DNA of 64,000 nucleotides from Syntrophus aciditrophicus SB. GTDB taxonomy: Bacteria; Desulfobacterota; Syntrophia; Syntrophales; Syntrophaceae. The position numbers were made by a program, and so were the translations under genes. Location: the NCBI RefSeq assembly GCF_000013405.1, contig NC_007759.1, positions 2,853,001-2,917,000 of the forward strand. Reading direction: 5' to 3'. Below the pieces are notes generated by a model. That model was given only the letters and a program-made list of their open reading frames with translations, ran no database searches and was not told the origin of the DNA. Of this stretch, positions 34,131 through 42,288 are shown piece after piece. Each line of letters begins with the position of its first letter. Position 1 is the stretch's first letter.

Positions 34131-34802
34131 TTGGCAGCAAACTCTGATAAAATAAATAACCTTAAAACATCAAAGGCTAATCATATAAAAGAGAAAAAGA
34201 GACTTCTCAGCAAGAAAGCGGAAAACACCAGAGACCGGATTGTAGAGAGTGCGAAGATTCTTTTTGCGGAAAATGGGTTTCTAAAGACAACAGTTGTGGA
34301 CATCTGTCGCAACGTCGGTCTTTCCGAAGCCGCATTATATGAACATTTCAAAGGCAAGGAAGACCTTTTGCTGGCCATCCCGGATTTATGGGTCTCTGAA
34401 TTACTGAAAGACTTGGATGATCAGATGTTCGGGGTAAAGGGTGCATTCAATAAGCTGCGAAAATACATCTGGTGGACATATCGTCGGACGGAGGAAGCAC
34501 CAGTTGATGCAAAGATTGTCTACTTGTTTCTGAAAACCAGTTCCAGCTTTATGGAAACATCCGTCTACCAGAATGTCAGACTCCTTTACCATTATCTCAT
34601 TGATATATTTGAAGAAGGCAAAAAATCCGGAGAGATGAGGCAGGATATTGATTCATCGGTAGCGCAGAGTATTGTGATCGGAACTATGGATCACATGATT
34701 ACGCTTTGGCTGCTTAAGAACATGTCTTACTCACTGTTTGAGAAAGCAGAAGAAACCTTTGATCTCTTAGAGAGTGCCTTTTCCAGTAAAGAGCGTTCCT
34801 GA
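34131..34802 (+). CDS. TetR family transcriptional regulator
   Basis: A 223-residue repressor. After a Lys-rich lead of about 30 residues the helix-turn-helix domain runs from about 32 to 80 (TRDRIVESAKILFAENGFLKTT, then VGLSEAALYEHFKGKEDLLLAI). The C-terminal ligand-binding helices are FadR/AcrR-like. The frame opens at TTG 34131, and no ATG or GTG precedes the DNA-binding domain; GGAGAGGGG lies about 12 bases upstream. Divergent orientation and the shared palindromes suggest it controls the ligase-bam operon, with an aryl-CoA as the likely effector (inference). Confidence 0.88.
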   Translation: MAANSDKINNLKTSKANHIKEKKRLLSKKAENTRDRIVESAKILFAENGFLKTTVVDICRNVGLSEAALYEHFKGKEDLLLAIPDLWVSELLKDLDDQMFGVKGAFNKLRKYIWWTYRRTEEAPVDAKIVYLFLKTSSSFMETSVYQNVRLLYHYLIDIFEEGKKSGEMRQDIDSSVAQSIVIGTMDHMITLWLLKNMSYSLFEKAEETFDLLESAFSSKERS

Positions 34803-35061
34803 ATGAACTTTCATTTGCAGATTGAAATGCGTTGCCTGGAGGCAGAATATCAAGTTGTTGAATTCAGTGACTTTGATTCCGTCGGCAATCTGATATCGAG
34901 TGGATTCTTCGAAAATAACCGGACCACATCAGTCTTGGAACATTCGAAGTAGAATCGAAAAAACTGGTGTGTCAATAACGAAGTCCACAGGGTTAAAGTC
35001 AAAACAAAACCCCGGGATCTTGATGCTCAATTCATTTCTGTAATCTATTGGGATGTCCGCG
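34803..35061. other. Spacer after the TetR gene
   Basis: A 49-codon frame (34803-34952, MNFHLQIEMRC...) starts immediately after the TetR stop but has no ribosome site and no recognisable features, so I do not call it. Nothing else is visible. Confidence 0.4.
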
Positions 35062-35415
35062 TCAACCCAGATACCAGAACAGGTAAATCAACAAAAAAGC
35101 CATGACCACCAGCCCAGCGAAGATTGTCCATACCACGGCAGCGACACTGTTTTTCTCTGCCTGAGTCTGGCCGGAAGAAACATGTATTTTCAATCGATGA
35201 CGCGCCAATATGGAAGATACATGGAATATCAATATTCCGGAGATGCCCTGCAGGGCATACGGGACAACCTCCTGCCATGATGAGCTCGGGCGTCTCGTCG
35301 TAATCCAGATGACTGCCGGTATGCCGATGACCGCCATCATGGCGCCCAAAAGTTTTCCCAGCGTAAAAGGGAGCTGCTTTATTTCCTGTTTCAAAGATTC
35401 CCGGATGATGCTCAT
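35062..35415 (-). CDS. Small membrane protein of unknown function
   Basis: A 117-residue protein with three likely membrane segments: about 18-38 (LGKLLGAMMAVIGIPAVIWI), 50-68 (VVPYALQGISGILIFHVSSI) and 93-115 (VWTIFAGLVVMAFLLIYLFW). Short basic loops lie between. No family recognised. It stands alone between the TetR gene and the Kunitz-domain protein, on the strand of the latter. The open frame and membrane pattern are convincing; function is unknown. Confidence 0.6.
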   Translation of the reverse strand: MSIIRESLKQEIKQLPFTLGKLLGAMMAVIGIPAVIWITTRRPSSSWQEVVPYALQGISGILIFHVSSILARHRLKIHVSSGQTQAEKNSVAAVVWTIFAGLVVMAFLLIYLFWYLG

Positions 35416-35617
35416 TCCCGCCTCAGTAAGGCAAAGAGCTTGATATTATTGGGATAATCCACTGGCTTTCACCGTTCATTCCAACGAACCCTTCTCTTAC
35501 AGTATAAACCTCCTCATTCAATGACAGTAAAACCTTTCCTGACAGGCTGAAAGATATCAGGCGTTTTCAGCAATATGCTTTTTTTCAAAGGTCTGAAATG
35601 ATCCCTTTTCCGGAATT

Positions 35618-37927
35618 TTAGCGCCCCCCTTTACCATCGGAGATGTCATGCTGAATATACTGAAAGGAAGGTGAAATCTCGGAATATGGAATCTTAAAGT
35701 CTTCAAGGACAGCGTTTTTAATGACCCATCTGTTTTTCTTTTTTACCATGAGGACAAAGTACCCCGTCATTGGCGCTCCATTCTGAGAAACATAGAACAG
35801 AGCCGTGTCTTTCTGTTCGTTGAATCCGATCCGGGAGAGAAAAACCTCATCAGGAAAAACCGTTAAAGGCTGCTCCATGCCACGCCCCCCCTCGCGGTTG
35901 GGTTCATTGGTCTGCAGAATTTCAAGCCATGGAACCACCATTCTGTCCCTGAGTATACGGACTCTTTTGTTTTTCTCCCTGTAATCCTCCATGATGGATT
36001 TATCCAATGCACCAAAACTCTCCATGAGATGTGTCAGCGTCTGCTTGTCCGAATTCTTCCCGGCTGACGTCTCATGATAAACGTGCCGCGCTCTATAAGT
36101 ATTGGAGAAATATGGAGGAATTTCAAAACCGCGCACTTCTTCCGCACTGAAGAAATCAGCATAGACCTCGTATTCGTCATCACTGACTTCCGCGACGGGT
36201 TCAGGCTTCGAATTCAGGCTAACCATTGGTTGAAATGAACTCAGGATTTTGTCGAACACCCATTTGTTTTCCTTGAACAACGCTTCCGGCGCATCGTACA
36301 CCAGCACATAAAAACCCGTATGGGCAGGTATAACCACATATCGCTCTATTGCCTTCACGGGCTTGGCGTTCATCCCCTGAAAGGGCTGTCTGACTTTTTT
36401 TATTTCCAGCGTCTTGGCTTCCGGCCCGGTTAACGGTAAAACTTTTGCGTCCGCTCTTCGAGAACTGAAACGGGGATTCAACAGGTCATATATGAACCGT
36501 TCAGGGGTTCCGCATGCGTCCCGATGCCAGGCAACCCTCACACTCAGATATTCCAGACCCTCCTGACCCGGCGCCCGGACAGTCAATTCATATTTATTGT
36601 TTCCGCTCAGGAGGCTGGATCGCTGGATGTCATATTCTTCTCGCGGCCATCCTGCTGGAATCTGCAGGGTGAAGTGTTTACTCGACGGCGTAAATTCTTC
36701 GAAATTTATATTCTTGAGTGTGGAAGAAGCGCCGCCGTCCTTCTCACACAGCGCCACACATTCTTCTTTTGTTTCAAAGGGCACCGTTCCCTCGCACCCG
36801 CCGTAAACGAATTTCTCGCATTTTTGGGTTTCCGGATTGAAAAAGTAACGCCAGAAAATCGCTTTGCATGGCCCTGAATCGGGCTTCAACCTGCACCTTT
36901 CCTTGAGATCCTTTACATTTTCTTCCATGGGAAAAAGCCATGGACTGCCCCATGCCTCTTCCACATGCCCTATGGCATACGGAACCGCTTGACCGAAGTC
37001 TCCCAGGAGATCCTGGTCAAACTCGTAGTCCCCCTGATATCTCATCAGTTGGATGAACATGTTCTGATTTTTGGAAAATTGCCCGATACCCGGAAAAATT
37101 CCTTTCATTTCATCATTTTCAAGCTGTGACGATGTCGTGGCCCTCATTTCTTGAAATCCGAAACATCCGCCATAATAAGATTGAAGAGGTTCACAGAAAG
37201 TCCCGGGTGTAATGAGAATAAGGTCGATCATTCCAGAGCCGCCAAACGTGTTGGAAGTTTTCAGAGGATAATAGAGTTCCTTCGTTTTAAACCTGTACTG
37301 GATCGGCTCAACGAAACGGATCTGTTCGTTCACCGTGACGAAGTCGAAAACAAACCAGACAAAGCCCCGCCGGGTGTAATCACGAACGACAGCCTCGATC
37401 TTCGGATCTTCACGCTTCAGTTGCAAACCCTTCTGCCTGAGGAATTCCCTGACCCACCCATTGAATTCCGCCGCATCATTGATCCTGATCACCGTCACAT
37501 CGTGAGAGCCAAGCCGCTGATTGAACCGCATCTCTACCGCTCGCGCCGCGGCACGGCCGCCCTTGGTCTGCTCAATGAATTTCAACCCGTGCTTTTTGAT
37601 CAAATCCATTGCGGACTCGAAGGAAGCCGGTGAGGCCAACTGCACCTTTGGTTCCTCAGGAAATGGAATAAACCGGATGATGCGTGCAGATTTATCCGCC
37701 TTGAGATCCGTCCCGAGAATCAGCACTTCTTCTTCGCGGTTGTGCAGGATAATGGCTTTCTGGCTGTCTTCCGACACCTGCGCCTCTGTGGCCACAACTC
37801 TGCCCATATCCGCCTGAATCGGCGTCGGCAGGATGATCATGATCAAAAATGCAATCCATAATAGAATAATTTGCGTGGGAATGACTGACAACATGGGCAT
37901 CTGATGGCTTGTATCAGACTTTTTCAT
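35618..37927 (-). CDS. Secreted DUF2330 protein with an embedded Kunitz/BPTI domain
   Basis: A 769-residue exported protein. The signal segment is residues 16-39 (ending TPIQA). Residues 40-325 match my recollection of DUF2330 (VVATEAQVSEDSQKAIILHN, IIRFIPFPEEPKV). At 345-394 lies a Kunitz domain: Cys at 345, 354, 370, 378, 390 and 394, with GPCKA at 352-356 and FVYGGC, almost as in bovine BPTI, so the reactive-site P1 residue is Lys355. Cys spacing is 8-15-7-11-3 against 8-15-7-12-3 in BPTI. A beta-rich domain (about 410-590) and a C-terminal domain follow. It is probably periplasmic or surface-exposed. It follows a hairpin downstream of the RiPP cluster and is probably a separate transcript. 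Confidence 0.85.
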   Translation of the reverse strand: MKKSDTSHQMPMLSVIPTQIILLWIAFLIMIILPTPIQADMGRVVATEAQVSEDSQKAIILHNREEEVLILGTDLKADKSARIIRFIPFPEEPKVQLASPASFESAMDLIKKHGLKFIEQTKGGRAAARAVEMRFNQRLGSHDVTVIRINDAAEFNGWVREFLRQKGLQLKREDPKIEAVVRDYTRRGFVWFVFDFVTVNEQIRFVEPIQYRFKTKELYYPLKTSNTFGGSGMIDLILITPGTFCEPLQSYYGGCFGFQEMRATTSSQLENDEMKGIFPGIGQFSKNQNMFIQLMRYQGDYEFDQDLLGDFGQAVPYAIGHVEEAWGSPWLFPMEENVKDLKERCRLKPDSGPCKAIFWRYFFNPETQKCEKFVYGGCEGTVPFETKEECVALCEKDGGASSTLKNINFEEFTPSSKHFTLQIPAGWPREEYDIQRSSLLSGNNKYELTVRAPGQEGLEYLSVRVAWHRDACGTPERFIYDLLNPRFSSRRADAKVLPLTGPEAKTLEIKKVRQPFQGMNAKPVKAIERYVVIPAHTGFYVLVYDAPEALFKENKWVFDKILSSFQPMVSLNSKPEPVAEVSDDEYEVYADFFSAEEVRGFEIPPYFSNTYRARHVYHETSAGKNSDKQTLTHLMESFGALDKSIMEDYREKNKRVRILRDRMVVPWLEILQTNEPNREGGRGMEQPLTVFPDEVFLSRIGFNEQKDTALFYVSQNGAPMTGYFVLMVKKKNRWVIKNAVLEDFKIPYSEISPSFQYIQHDISDGKGGR

Positions 37928-38194
37928 GGAACCTCTCTGTCAAAAAGAATTATTTTGTTGCACAAATCCTCGTTTACTTACCAGCGCTGCGCCGCCCTGT
38001 TTTCGCCCAACCAGCTCATTCTGCTTATTTCCAACTTCAGGGTCCGATTTTCGATTGGACTTCGACGGTTCAGATTCTGCTGCAATTCTTAGACAAAGGA
38101 TGATGCCAAAAAGTTCCCGCAAGGCAGATCTTTCTGGGGTATGAATATCTGTGGGGTTAATGGATTCTTGTTTAAGGAAGACTCAAGCAATACG
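37928..38194. other. Spacer between DUF2330-Kunitz gene and RiPP cluster
   Basis: No ribosome-site-supported gene on either strand; presumed promoter of the DUF2330-Kunitz gene on the minus strand. Confidence 0.4.
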
Positions 38195-38245
38195 AACCGG
38201 TAAGCCGGCCGGCAAATAATGCCTGCGCAGGCCGGCTTACCGGTT
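38195..38245 (-). terminator. Large perfect hairpin ending the RiPP operon
   Basis: Perfect 16-bp inverted repeat: AACCGGTAAGCCGGCC (38195-38210) and GGCCGGCTTACCGGTT (38230-38245), 19-base loop, 13 bases beyond the stop of precursor 1. There is no T-tract, so it may act as a 3' stabiliser or an imperfect terminator. Confidence 0.65.
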
Positions 38246-38258
38246 GGTTTCTCCGTTT

Positions 38259-38561
38259 CTACTCAGCCGTGACGGTGCAGCTGTTGGCACAGATGTCGCG
38301 GCAGGTGCGATCACACTCGCCGGCACAACTGCCTGTACATCCGGTGCATCCCTGGCAGGTTTCGGAGCATCCCCCGGAGCAGGTATCGGCACAATCAGCC
38401 GCTGCCGGCTTTGGTGAAAGCTGCATCAAACTCAAGCCAAGAATGCCGAGAGTGGGAATGATGGCCTTGCCGACCGTCGTAAAAAACCCACGCCTGTCAA
38501 CCTTTTCCGTCTTGCCGTATACCGTTTCCATCTTTTTCCTGAATGAGTCCTCGCCATCCAT
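38259..38561 (-). CDS. CXXX-repeat RiPP precursor 1 with Tat signal peptide
   Basis: A 100-residue precursor. The leader has a charged N-terminus, then VDRRGFFTTVGK (twin-arginine, RRxF), a hydrophobic stretch IIPTLGILGLSL and an Ala-x-Ala signal-peptidase site in PKPAAAD directly before the first Cys. The core (about residues 57-96) has 11 Cys spaced 3-3-3-2-2-3-3-3-3-3, i.e. nearly pure CXXX repeats (CADTCSGGCSETC...), ending VTAE. It is closely similar to precursor 2. Such peptides are substrates of radical SAM maturases of the CXXX-repeat type that likely form thioether links. AAGGAG lies nine bases before the ATG. The product is unknown. Confidence 0.85.
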   Translation of the reverse strand: MDGEDSFRKKMETVYGKTEKVDRRGFFTTVGKAIIPTLGILGLSLMQLSPKPAAADCADTCSGGCSETCQGCTGCTGSCAGECDRTCRDICANSCTVTAE

Positions 38562-38669
38562 GGGAACATTCTCCTTTCGCGAAGTAAAAGCTGAAAAACA
38601 TTAGGAACTGACTTAATGAGGTCGGTCGCTGAAAATAAAAGCATCCAAAGACTTTATCTATCCGGGATT

Positions 38670-38975
38670 CTACCTTGCCGTGACGGTGCAGCTGTCAGCG
38701 CAGATGTCGTGGCAGGTGCGGTTACATGTACCGGAACAGTTGCCCGAACATCCACCAGTACACCCACGACAGGTTTCGTAACACCCCCCCGAACAGGTAT
38801 TTGCACAATCGGCCGCGGCTGGCCGCGGAGAAAGCGGCATCAAGCTCAAACCGATTATTCCGAGAGTGGGAATGATGACCTTGCCGACTTTCGCAAAAAA
38901 ACCGCGTCTGTCGACCTTTTCCGTCTTCCCGTATAATTTTTCCACCTTTTCCCCGAACGGCAGTTCATCATTCAT
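38670..38975 (-). CDS. CXXX-repeat RiPP precursor 2 with Tat signal peptide
   Basis: A 101-residue paralogue of precursor 1, sharing YGKTEKVDRRGFF and IIPTLGI(I/L)GLSLM in the leader and 11 Cys in the core. Cys spacing is 3-3-3-2-3-3-3-3-3-3, so it differs by one residue in the centre (CRGCTGGCSGNC). Leader residues are better conserved than the non-Cys core residues, as expected for a recognised leader. AAAGGAGAG lies upstream. It is 74 bases after the small accessory protein and 108 bases before precursor 1; the two are a recent tandem duplication. Confidence 0.85.
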   Translation of the reverse strand: MNDELPFGEKVEKLYGKTEKVDRRGFFAKVGKVIIPTLGIIGLSLMPLSPRPAAADCANTCSGGCYETCRGCTGGCSGNCSGTCNRTCHDICADSCTVTAR

Positions 38976-39049
38976 TTCCGGACTCTCCTTTCACGAATTC
39001 TTATTGAGGATCATAGGCCTCTGCGGGGTGTTTTTATGAAGAATACTCT

Positions 39050-39391
39050 TTATATTTTCCGCAAATATATATTGCAGGTTTCAAAATCGATTTCCCAGAT
39101 GCAGCCACTGACCCGCTCCCATTGATATCGCTGTGCACATCGGTCCCACCACTGCTGGTGCAACGTTGTCGTTTTTCCCAGGTCGGCGACGATTTTTTCG
39201 TAAAAATAGCTGTTTGTGAGAATTTCATCGCCGGACTCCACCAGCGCTTTGATGAGTTCGGTCAATCCGTTTTTGCGTTCAAAAAGTGCGGATATTTCAT
39301 CGCGCTCCCGGGGAGTCACCTTCCCGATCTTACTGCGCTCGTCTTTGCCGTTGCAGACTCCGGCCTTATCGTCCATCGTGTTCGTCCTCAA
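39050..39391 (-). CDS. CXXX-repeat peptide modification system accessory protein
   Basis: A 113-residue soluble protein with no signal. The middle reads LTELIKALVESGDEIL, then FYEKIVADLGKTTTLHQQWWDRC and a C-terminal aromatic stretch (YQWERVSGCIWEIDFETCNIYL). Length, context and this YEKIVxDLGKT...WW block fit the small CXXX repeat peptide modification system protein annotated by TIGRFAM next to such maturases; this is from memory. Its start overlaps the stop of the SPASM partner (ATGA). It may be a leader-binding adaptor comparable in role to PqqD, although I see no PqqD fold. Confidence 0.7.
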   Translation of the reverse strand: MRTNTMDDKAGVCNGKDERSKIGKVTPRERDEISALFERKNGLTELIKALVESGDEILTNSYFYEKIVADLGKTTTLHQQWWDRCAQRYQWERVSGCIWEIDFETCNIYLRKI

Positions 39392-40473
39392 TCCAGTTCT
39401 AATTTCCGCAGGATTTTCTTCTGCATCTCGTATATCTGCTGCAGGCAGTTATCGGCATCCTGCGACGTCGCGCTGACTGCTGCAGGCTCCTCCCTTTTCC
39501 AGGTCTCCCCCACGATCAGATCGAACGGATCGTCATAGGTTAGACTGGCAATGGCAGGGAACTGGTCAAACGGTCTGACCGTCCGGAGACTTTGCAGCAG
39601 AAGCCTCGAAACCTCCCGCTCGACATGTGACGCCAGACACTGCTCCCGGGAAGGCACATTGACTTCCAGTGTGGTCTTCTTGTTCAGATAGACGCAGCGT
39701 TTGCAGTGGAACGCGTCGCAGCGTGAACAGATCGGCGCACAGCCGAGATCCAGCAGCTGGTGATTGGCATGCGTTGTTTCAATAATGTCCGACCAATAAC
39801 CGACCGTATCCGCTTCATCGTCATAATAAAATGCCGGACAGATATAGGCGTTCCCGTCGGGAGCTATGGTCAGGTGTTTGATTCCGGCATCACAATTGTT
39901 CATCTGGTTCAAAAGCAGCCGGTCTGAAATGACATTGATCTCGATTTCCCTGCCGGTCCGGTAAAGCTGGGCAAGCCGGTCCGCTATTTTTTTCAATTCG
40001 CTTTGGTAAACATCCAATTGTGCGGAGGAAATAGTCTCAACTCCCACCAGGTGCAGATTCAGCCGTTTGAATTTTCCCCAAAGCGACGCGACCATGTCGG
40101 ACAGATGAGGAAGATCCGTCGGCGTGACCGACAAAACGAGGTTGCGCTCAGAATCGGCTTCGAGCTCCGAGAACCGCATGCTTTCATCCGCTTCCAGCAC
40201 CGGCACGCCATCGGGATAGATGTCCTTCAGGACCACCGGGATCATTTTGACATGTCCGATCGTGCCAATCAGGCTTTCATACTCTAGGGACAACGGGTGT
40301 CTTCCAAAGAGGAAATTGAGGAACAAGCCGTTTTCCCGGGCATATTCGACTATCTTCCCGAGGATTTCCAACGGCATGAATTCCGGTTCTGCCGAGGAAT
40401 AATAAAAAGGATTGCTGTAGTGGCAAAACGGGACTGCGCCTTTTTCCAGAATCACCAGCAGATATCTGTACAT
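39388..40473 (-). CDS. SPASM-domain partner maturase lacking the radical SAM motif (CXXX-repeat system)
   Basis: A 361-residue protein related to radical SAM/SPASM enzymes. Where CX3CX2C is expected the N-terminus reads ILEKGAVPFCHYSNPFYYSS, so the SAM cluster cannot form. The C-terminal half keeps SPASM-type Cys: GIKHLTIAPDGNAYICPAFYY (about 205-225), then CAPICSRCDAFHCKRCVY and REQC. ATG 40473 is one base after the stop of the true maturase; an in-frame TTG five codons upstream is less likely. This fits the family named CXXX repeat peptide maturase, found beside a genuine radical SAM enzyme. It probably binds auxiliary Fe-S clusters and helps in substrate handling. Confidence 0.78.
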   Translation of the reverse strand: MYRYLLVILEKGAVPFCHYSNPFYYSSAEPEFMPLEILGKIVEYARENGLFLNFLFGRHPLSLEYESLIGTIGHVKMIPVVLKDIYPDGVPVLEADESMRFSELEADSERNLVLSVTPTDLPHLSDMVASLWGKFKRLNLHLVGVETISSAQLDVYQSELKKIADRLAQLYRTGREIEINVISDRLLLNQMNNCDAGIKHLTIAPDGNAYICPAFYYDDEADTVGYWSDIIETTHANHQLLDLGCAPICSRCDAFHCKRCVYLNKKTTLEVNVPSREQCLASHVEREVSRLLLQSLRTVRPFDQFPAIASLTYDDPFDLIVGETWKREEPAAVSATSQDADNCLQQIYEMQKKILRKLELD

Positions 40474-40474
40474 G

Positions 40475-41665
40475 TCATCTCGCCTCAACAGGTCGTTCGC
40501 GGCCGAGCCTGTCCGCTAATTTTTCCCCAAAATACCGGTTTGCCCGCACCCTGGCCTTGTGCATGGCACAGGTATAAACAGCGCGCTGGTAGATGGTGTC
40601 GGTCGCCGCAAGGTCGTAATTGTTACCCTGACACCAGGCACAGCCGCTGGCGACATCGCACGCGATACATTCCTCTGGACTCTGCATGCTCCTGTTCAGC
40701 ACCAGGAAAGGCCTGACCCTGTTCATGTCGAGGCCATCGAAGCAGTTGCCGATCGATCTCGCCGGTTTATACCGCATGGAATAGGGAGCGAACCGCACGC
40801 AGGGATAAAAGACGCCGTCACCGTCAATCGCCAGCATTTTTCCGCTTCCGCACCAGTTTCCGTTGTCCGTCTTGCAGTCGAGCGGCTTTCCAATGGATTT
40901 GGAAAAAAACGAACAGTTGTGGGTGTCGTACAGATCGTTTTCGACAATGTAATCCGCCAGCTCACGCAACTGCGTCTCATAAATGATGTCATCGCCGGGT
41001 TCCCAGATGTTCTCGTTGACCAGGTTGATCGTCACATTTTTCAGGCCGAGCTGCCAGAGATGGATCACGCTTTCTTTGAGCAGCGGCAGGTCATCATGCG
41101 CGACCGTGGCTTTGGTGGACGCGTTTGGAAATTGTTTCAGCCATAACGGCACATTTTTCACGACCGCGTCATAAGACCCGCTGCCGTCAGGGAAAACCCG
41201 TTGCGCGTCATGCTTTTTTCTGGTGCCGTCGATGCTGATCGATATGCTCAGGTGGTGGGCATTCTTTCTGATAAAACGCTGCACCTTTTCAGTGCCGTAC
41301 AGGAGACCATTGGTGGAAAAACTGAACCGGTAGCTGTTGAACCAGGGATGATCCAACTCATACATCCGGCGCTTGATGTAATCGCAGATCCGGTCGATCA
41401 ATTCGATCTCAAGCAGCGGCTCACCGCCGATAAAATCCCAGATAACCGAATCTTCCCAGAACAGGGCTCGATTATGCAGGATATAGTCAACCGCCGTTCT
41501 GGCTATCGTAAACGACATTCTGTTGAATTTGTTTTTCCCGATGATGTAGCAGTAACCGCAACGCAACTGGCAATCTTCGGTGACAATAAAGGTAATCGAT
41601 TTCGCCATTCCCGATCGCCAGGTTGGCTCGTATTCCCCCATCTTTACATCGCTATAAGAGTCCAA
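40475..41665 (-). CDS. Radical SAM/SPASM peptide maturase, CXXX-repeat target type
   Basis: A 396-residue enzyme. The radical SAM cluster motif is CQLRCGYC (Cys32, Cys36, Cys39) with the GGEP motif in FIGGEPLLE (about 80). The SPASM region has CGSGKMLAIDGDGVFYPC (about 280-297) and CIACDVASGCAWCQGNNY (about 335-352), then a last Cys near 370, enough for two auxiliary clusters. Such enzymes form C-S (thioether) bonds in Cys-rich peptides. The frame starts at TTG 41665, eight bases after AAGGAG; the ATG eight codons later lacks a ribosome site. Two precursor genes lie upstream and two downstream on the same strand. Confidence 0.9.
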   Translation of the reverse strand: MDSYSDVKMGEYEPTWRSGMAKSITFIVTEDCQLRCGYCYIIGKNKFNRMSFTIARTAVDYILHNRALFWEDSVIWDFIGGEPLLEIELIDRICDYIKRRMYELDHPWFNSYRFSFSTNGLLYGTEKVQRFIRKNAHHLSISISIDGTRKKHDAQRVFPDGSGSYDAVVKNVPLWLKQFPNASTKATVAHDDLPLLKESVIHLWQLGLKNVTINLVNENIWEPGDDIIYETQLRELADYIVENDLYDTHNCSFFSKSIGKPLDCKTDNGNWCGSGKMLAIDGDGVFYPCVRFAPYSMRYKPARSIGNCFDGLDMNRVRPFLVLNRSMQSPEECIACDVASGCAWCQGNNYDLAATDTIYQRAVYTCAMHKARVRANRYFGEKLADRLGRERPVEAR

Positions 41666-41834
41666 TCACATTTCTCCTTGGAGAGGGTATGATCGGGATG
41701 GAATGGCATCGGAAGTTTTTATGCATGGCCGGGTTGATACGAATCGCCCCCGACGTGACCTGATCCCCGAGGGGGTGAAGAAAGAAAAAAGATTCCTTTG
41801 CAATGCCCTGAAGTTCCTTTATCTGCAAACACAT

Positions 41835-42212
41835 CTAAAACATATGTCCTTCGCATCCGCCTTTGCACGTTCCGTCACAGCCGCCGCAGACATGGGCACA
41901 GCCGCCGGAGCATGACGAGCCGCAATCGTCGGCGCAGGTTCTCACACAAGTGCTTCCACAGCCGCTGCTGCATCCATCTTGACAAGTGCCGTCACACCGG
42001 CCGCTGCATGAGAGGCTGCAGCTGCTGGCACACATACTGTTACAATTGGCGGATACGCTCTGCGGCCGACCCGCCAAAGTCAAACCAATAATGCCGAGCG
42101 TGGGAATAACGATTTTGCCCGCCATGGACAAGAAGCCCCGTCGATCGATATTTTCCGTTTTTTCCTCGGAGGGTCTTGCCACTGTTACATTTCCATCCTT
42201 GTCGTCTTTCAT
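41835..42212 (-). CDS. CXXX-repeat RiPP precursor 3 (17 Cys) with Tat signal peptide
   Basis: A 125-residue precursor, the longest of the four. ATG 42212 has GGGGTG six bases upstream; an in-frame GTG ten codons earlier is less likely. The leader contains ENIDRRGFLSMAGK and IPTLGIIGLTLAG, and the cleavage site SVSAN immediately precedes the first Cys. The core has 17 Cys; all but one of the intervals are exactly three residues (one is GG). Gly and Ser dominate between Cys. The core has 1.5 times the repeats of precursors 1 and 2. It is 76 bases downstream of precursor 4. Confidence 0.85.
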   Translation of the reverse strand: MKDDKDGNVTVARPSEEKTENIDRRGFLSMAGKIVIPTLGIIGLTLAGRPQSVSANCNSMCASSCSLSCSGRCDGTCQDGCSSGCGSTCVRTCADDCGSSCSGGCAHVCGGCDGTCKGGCEGHMF

Positions 42213-42288
42213 GAAACGCACCCCATTTTTATGAAGATCCACCAGGTTTTTCTTTTGCCCATGTCAATGATGATCCGGGACGATATTT

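Noticed and set aside
34803-34952. 49-codon frame after tetR
   Set aside because: No ribosome site and no recognisable features.
38195-38245. Hairpin as a CRISPR or phage attachment site
   Set aside because: Single copy, no spacer array, no integrase nearby; position after a stop codon fits a transcript end.
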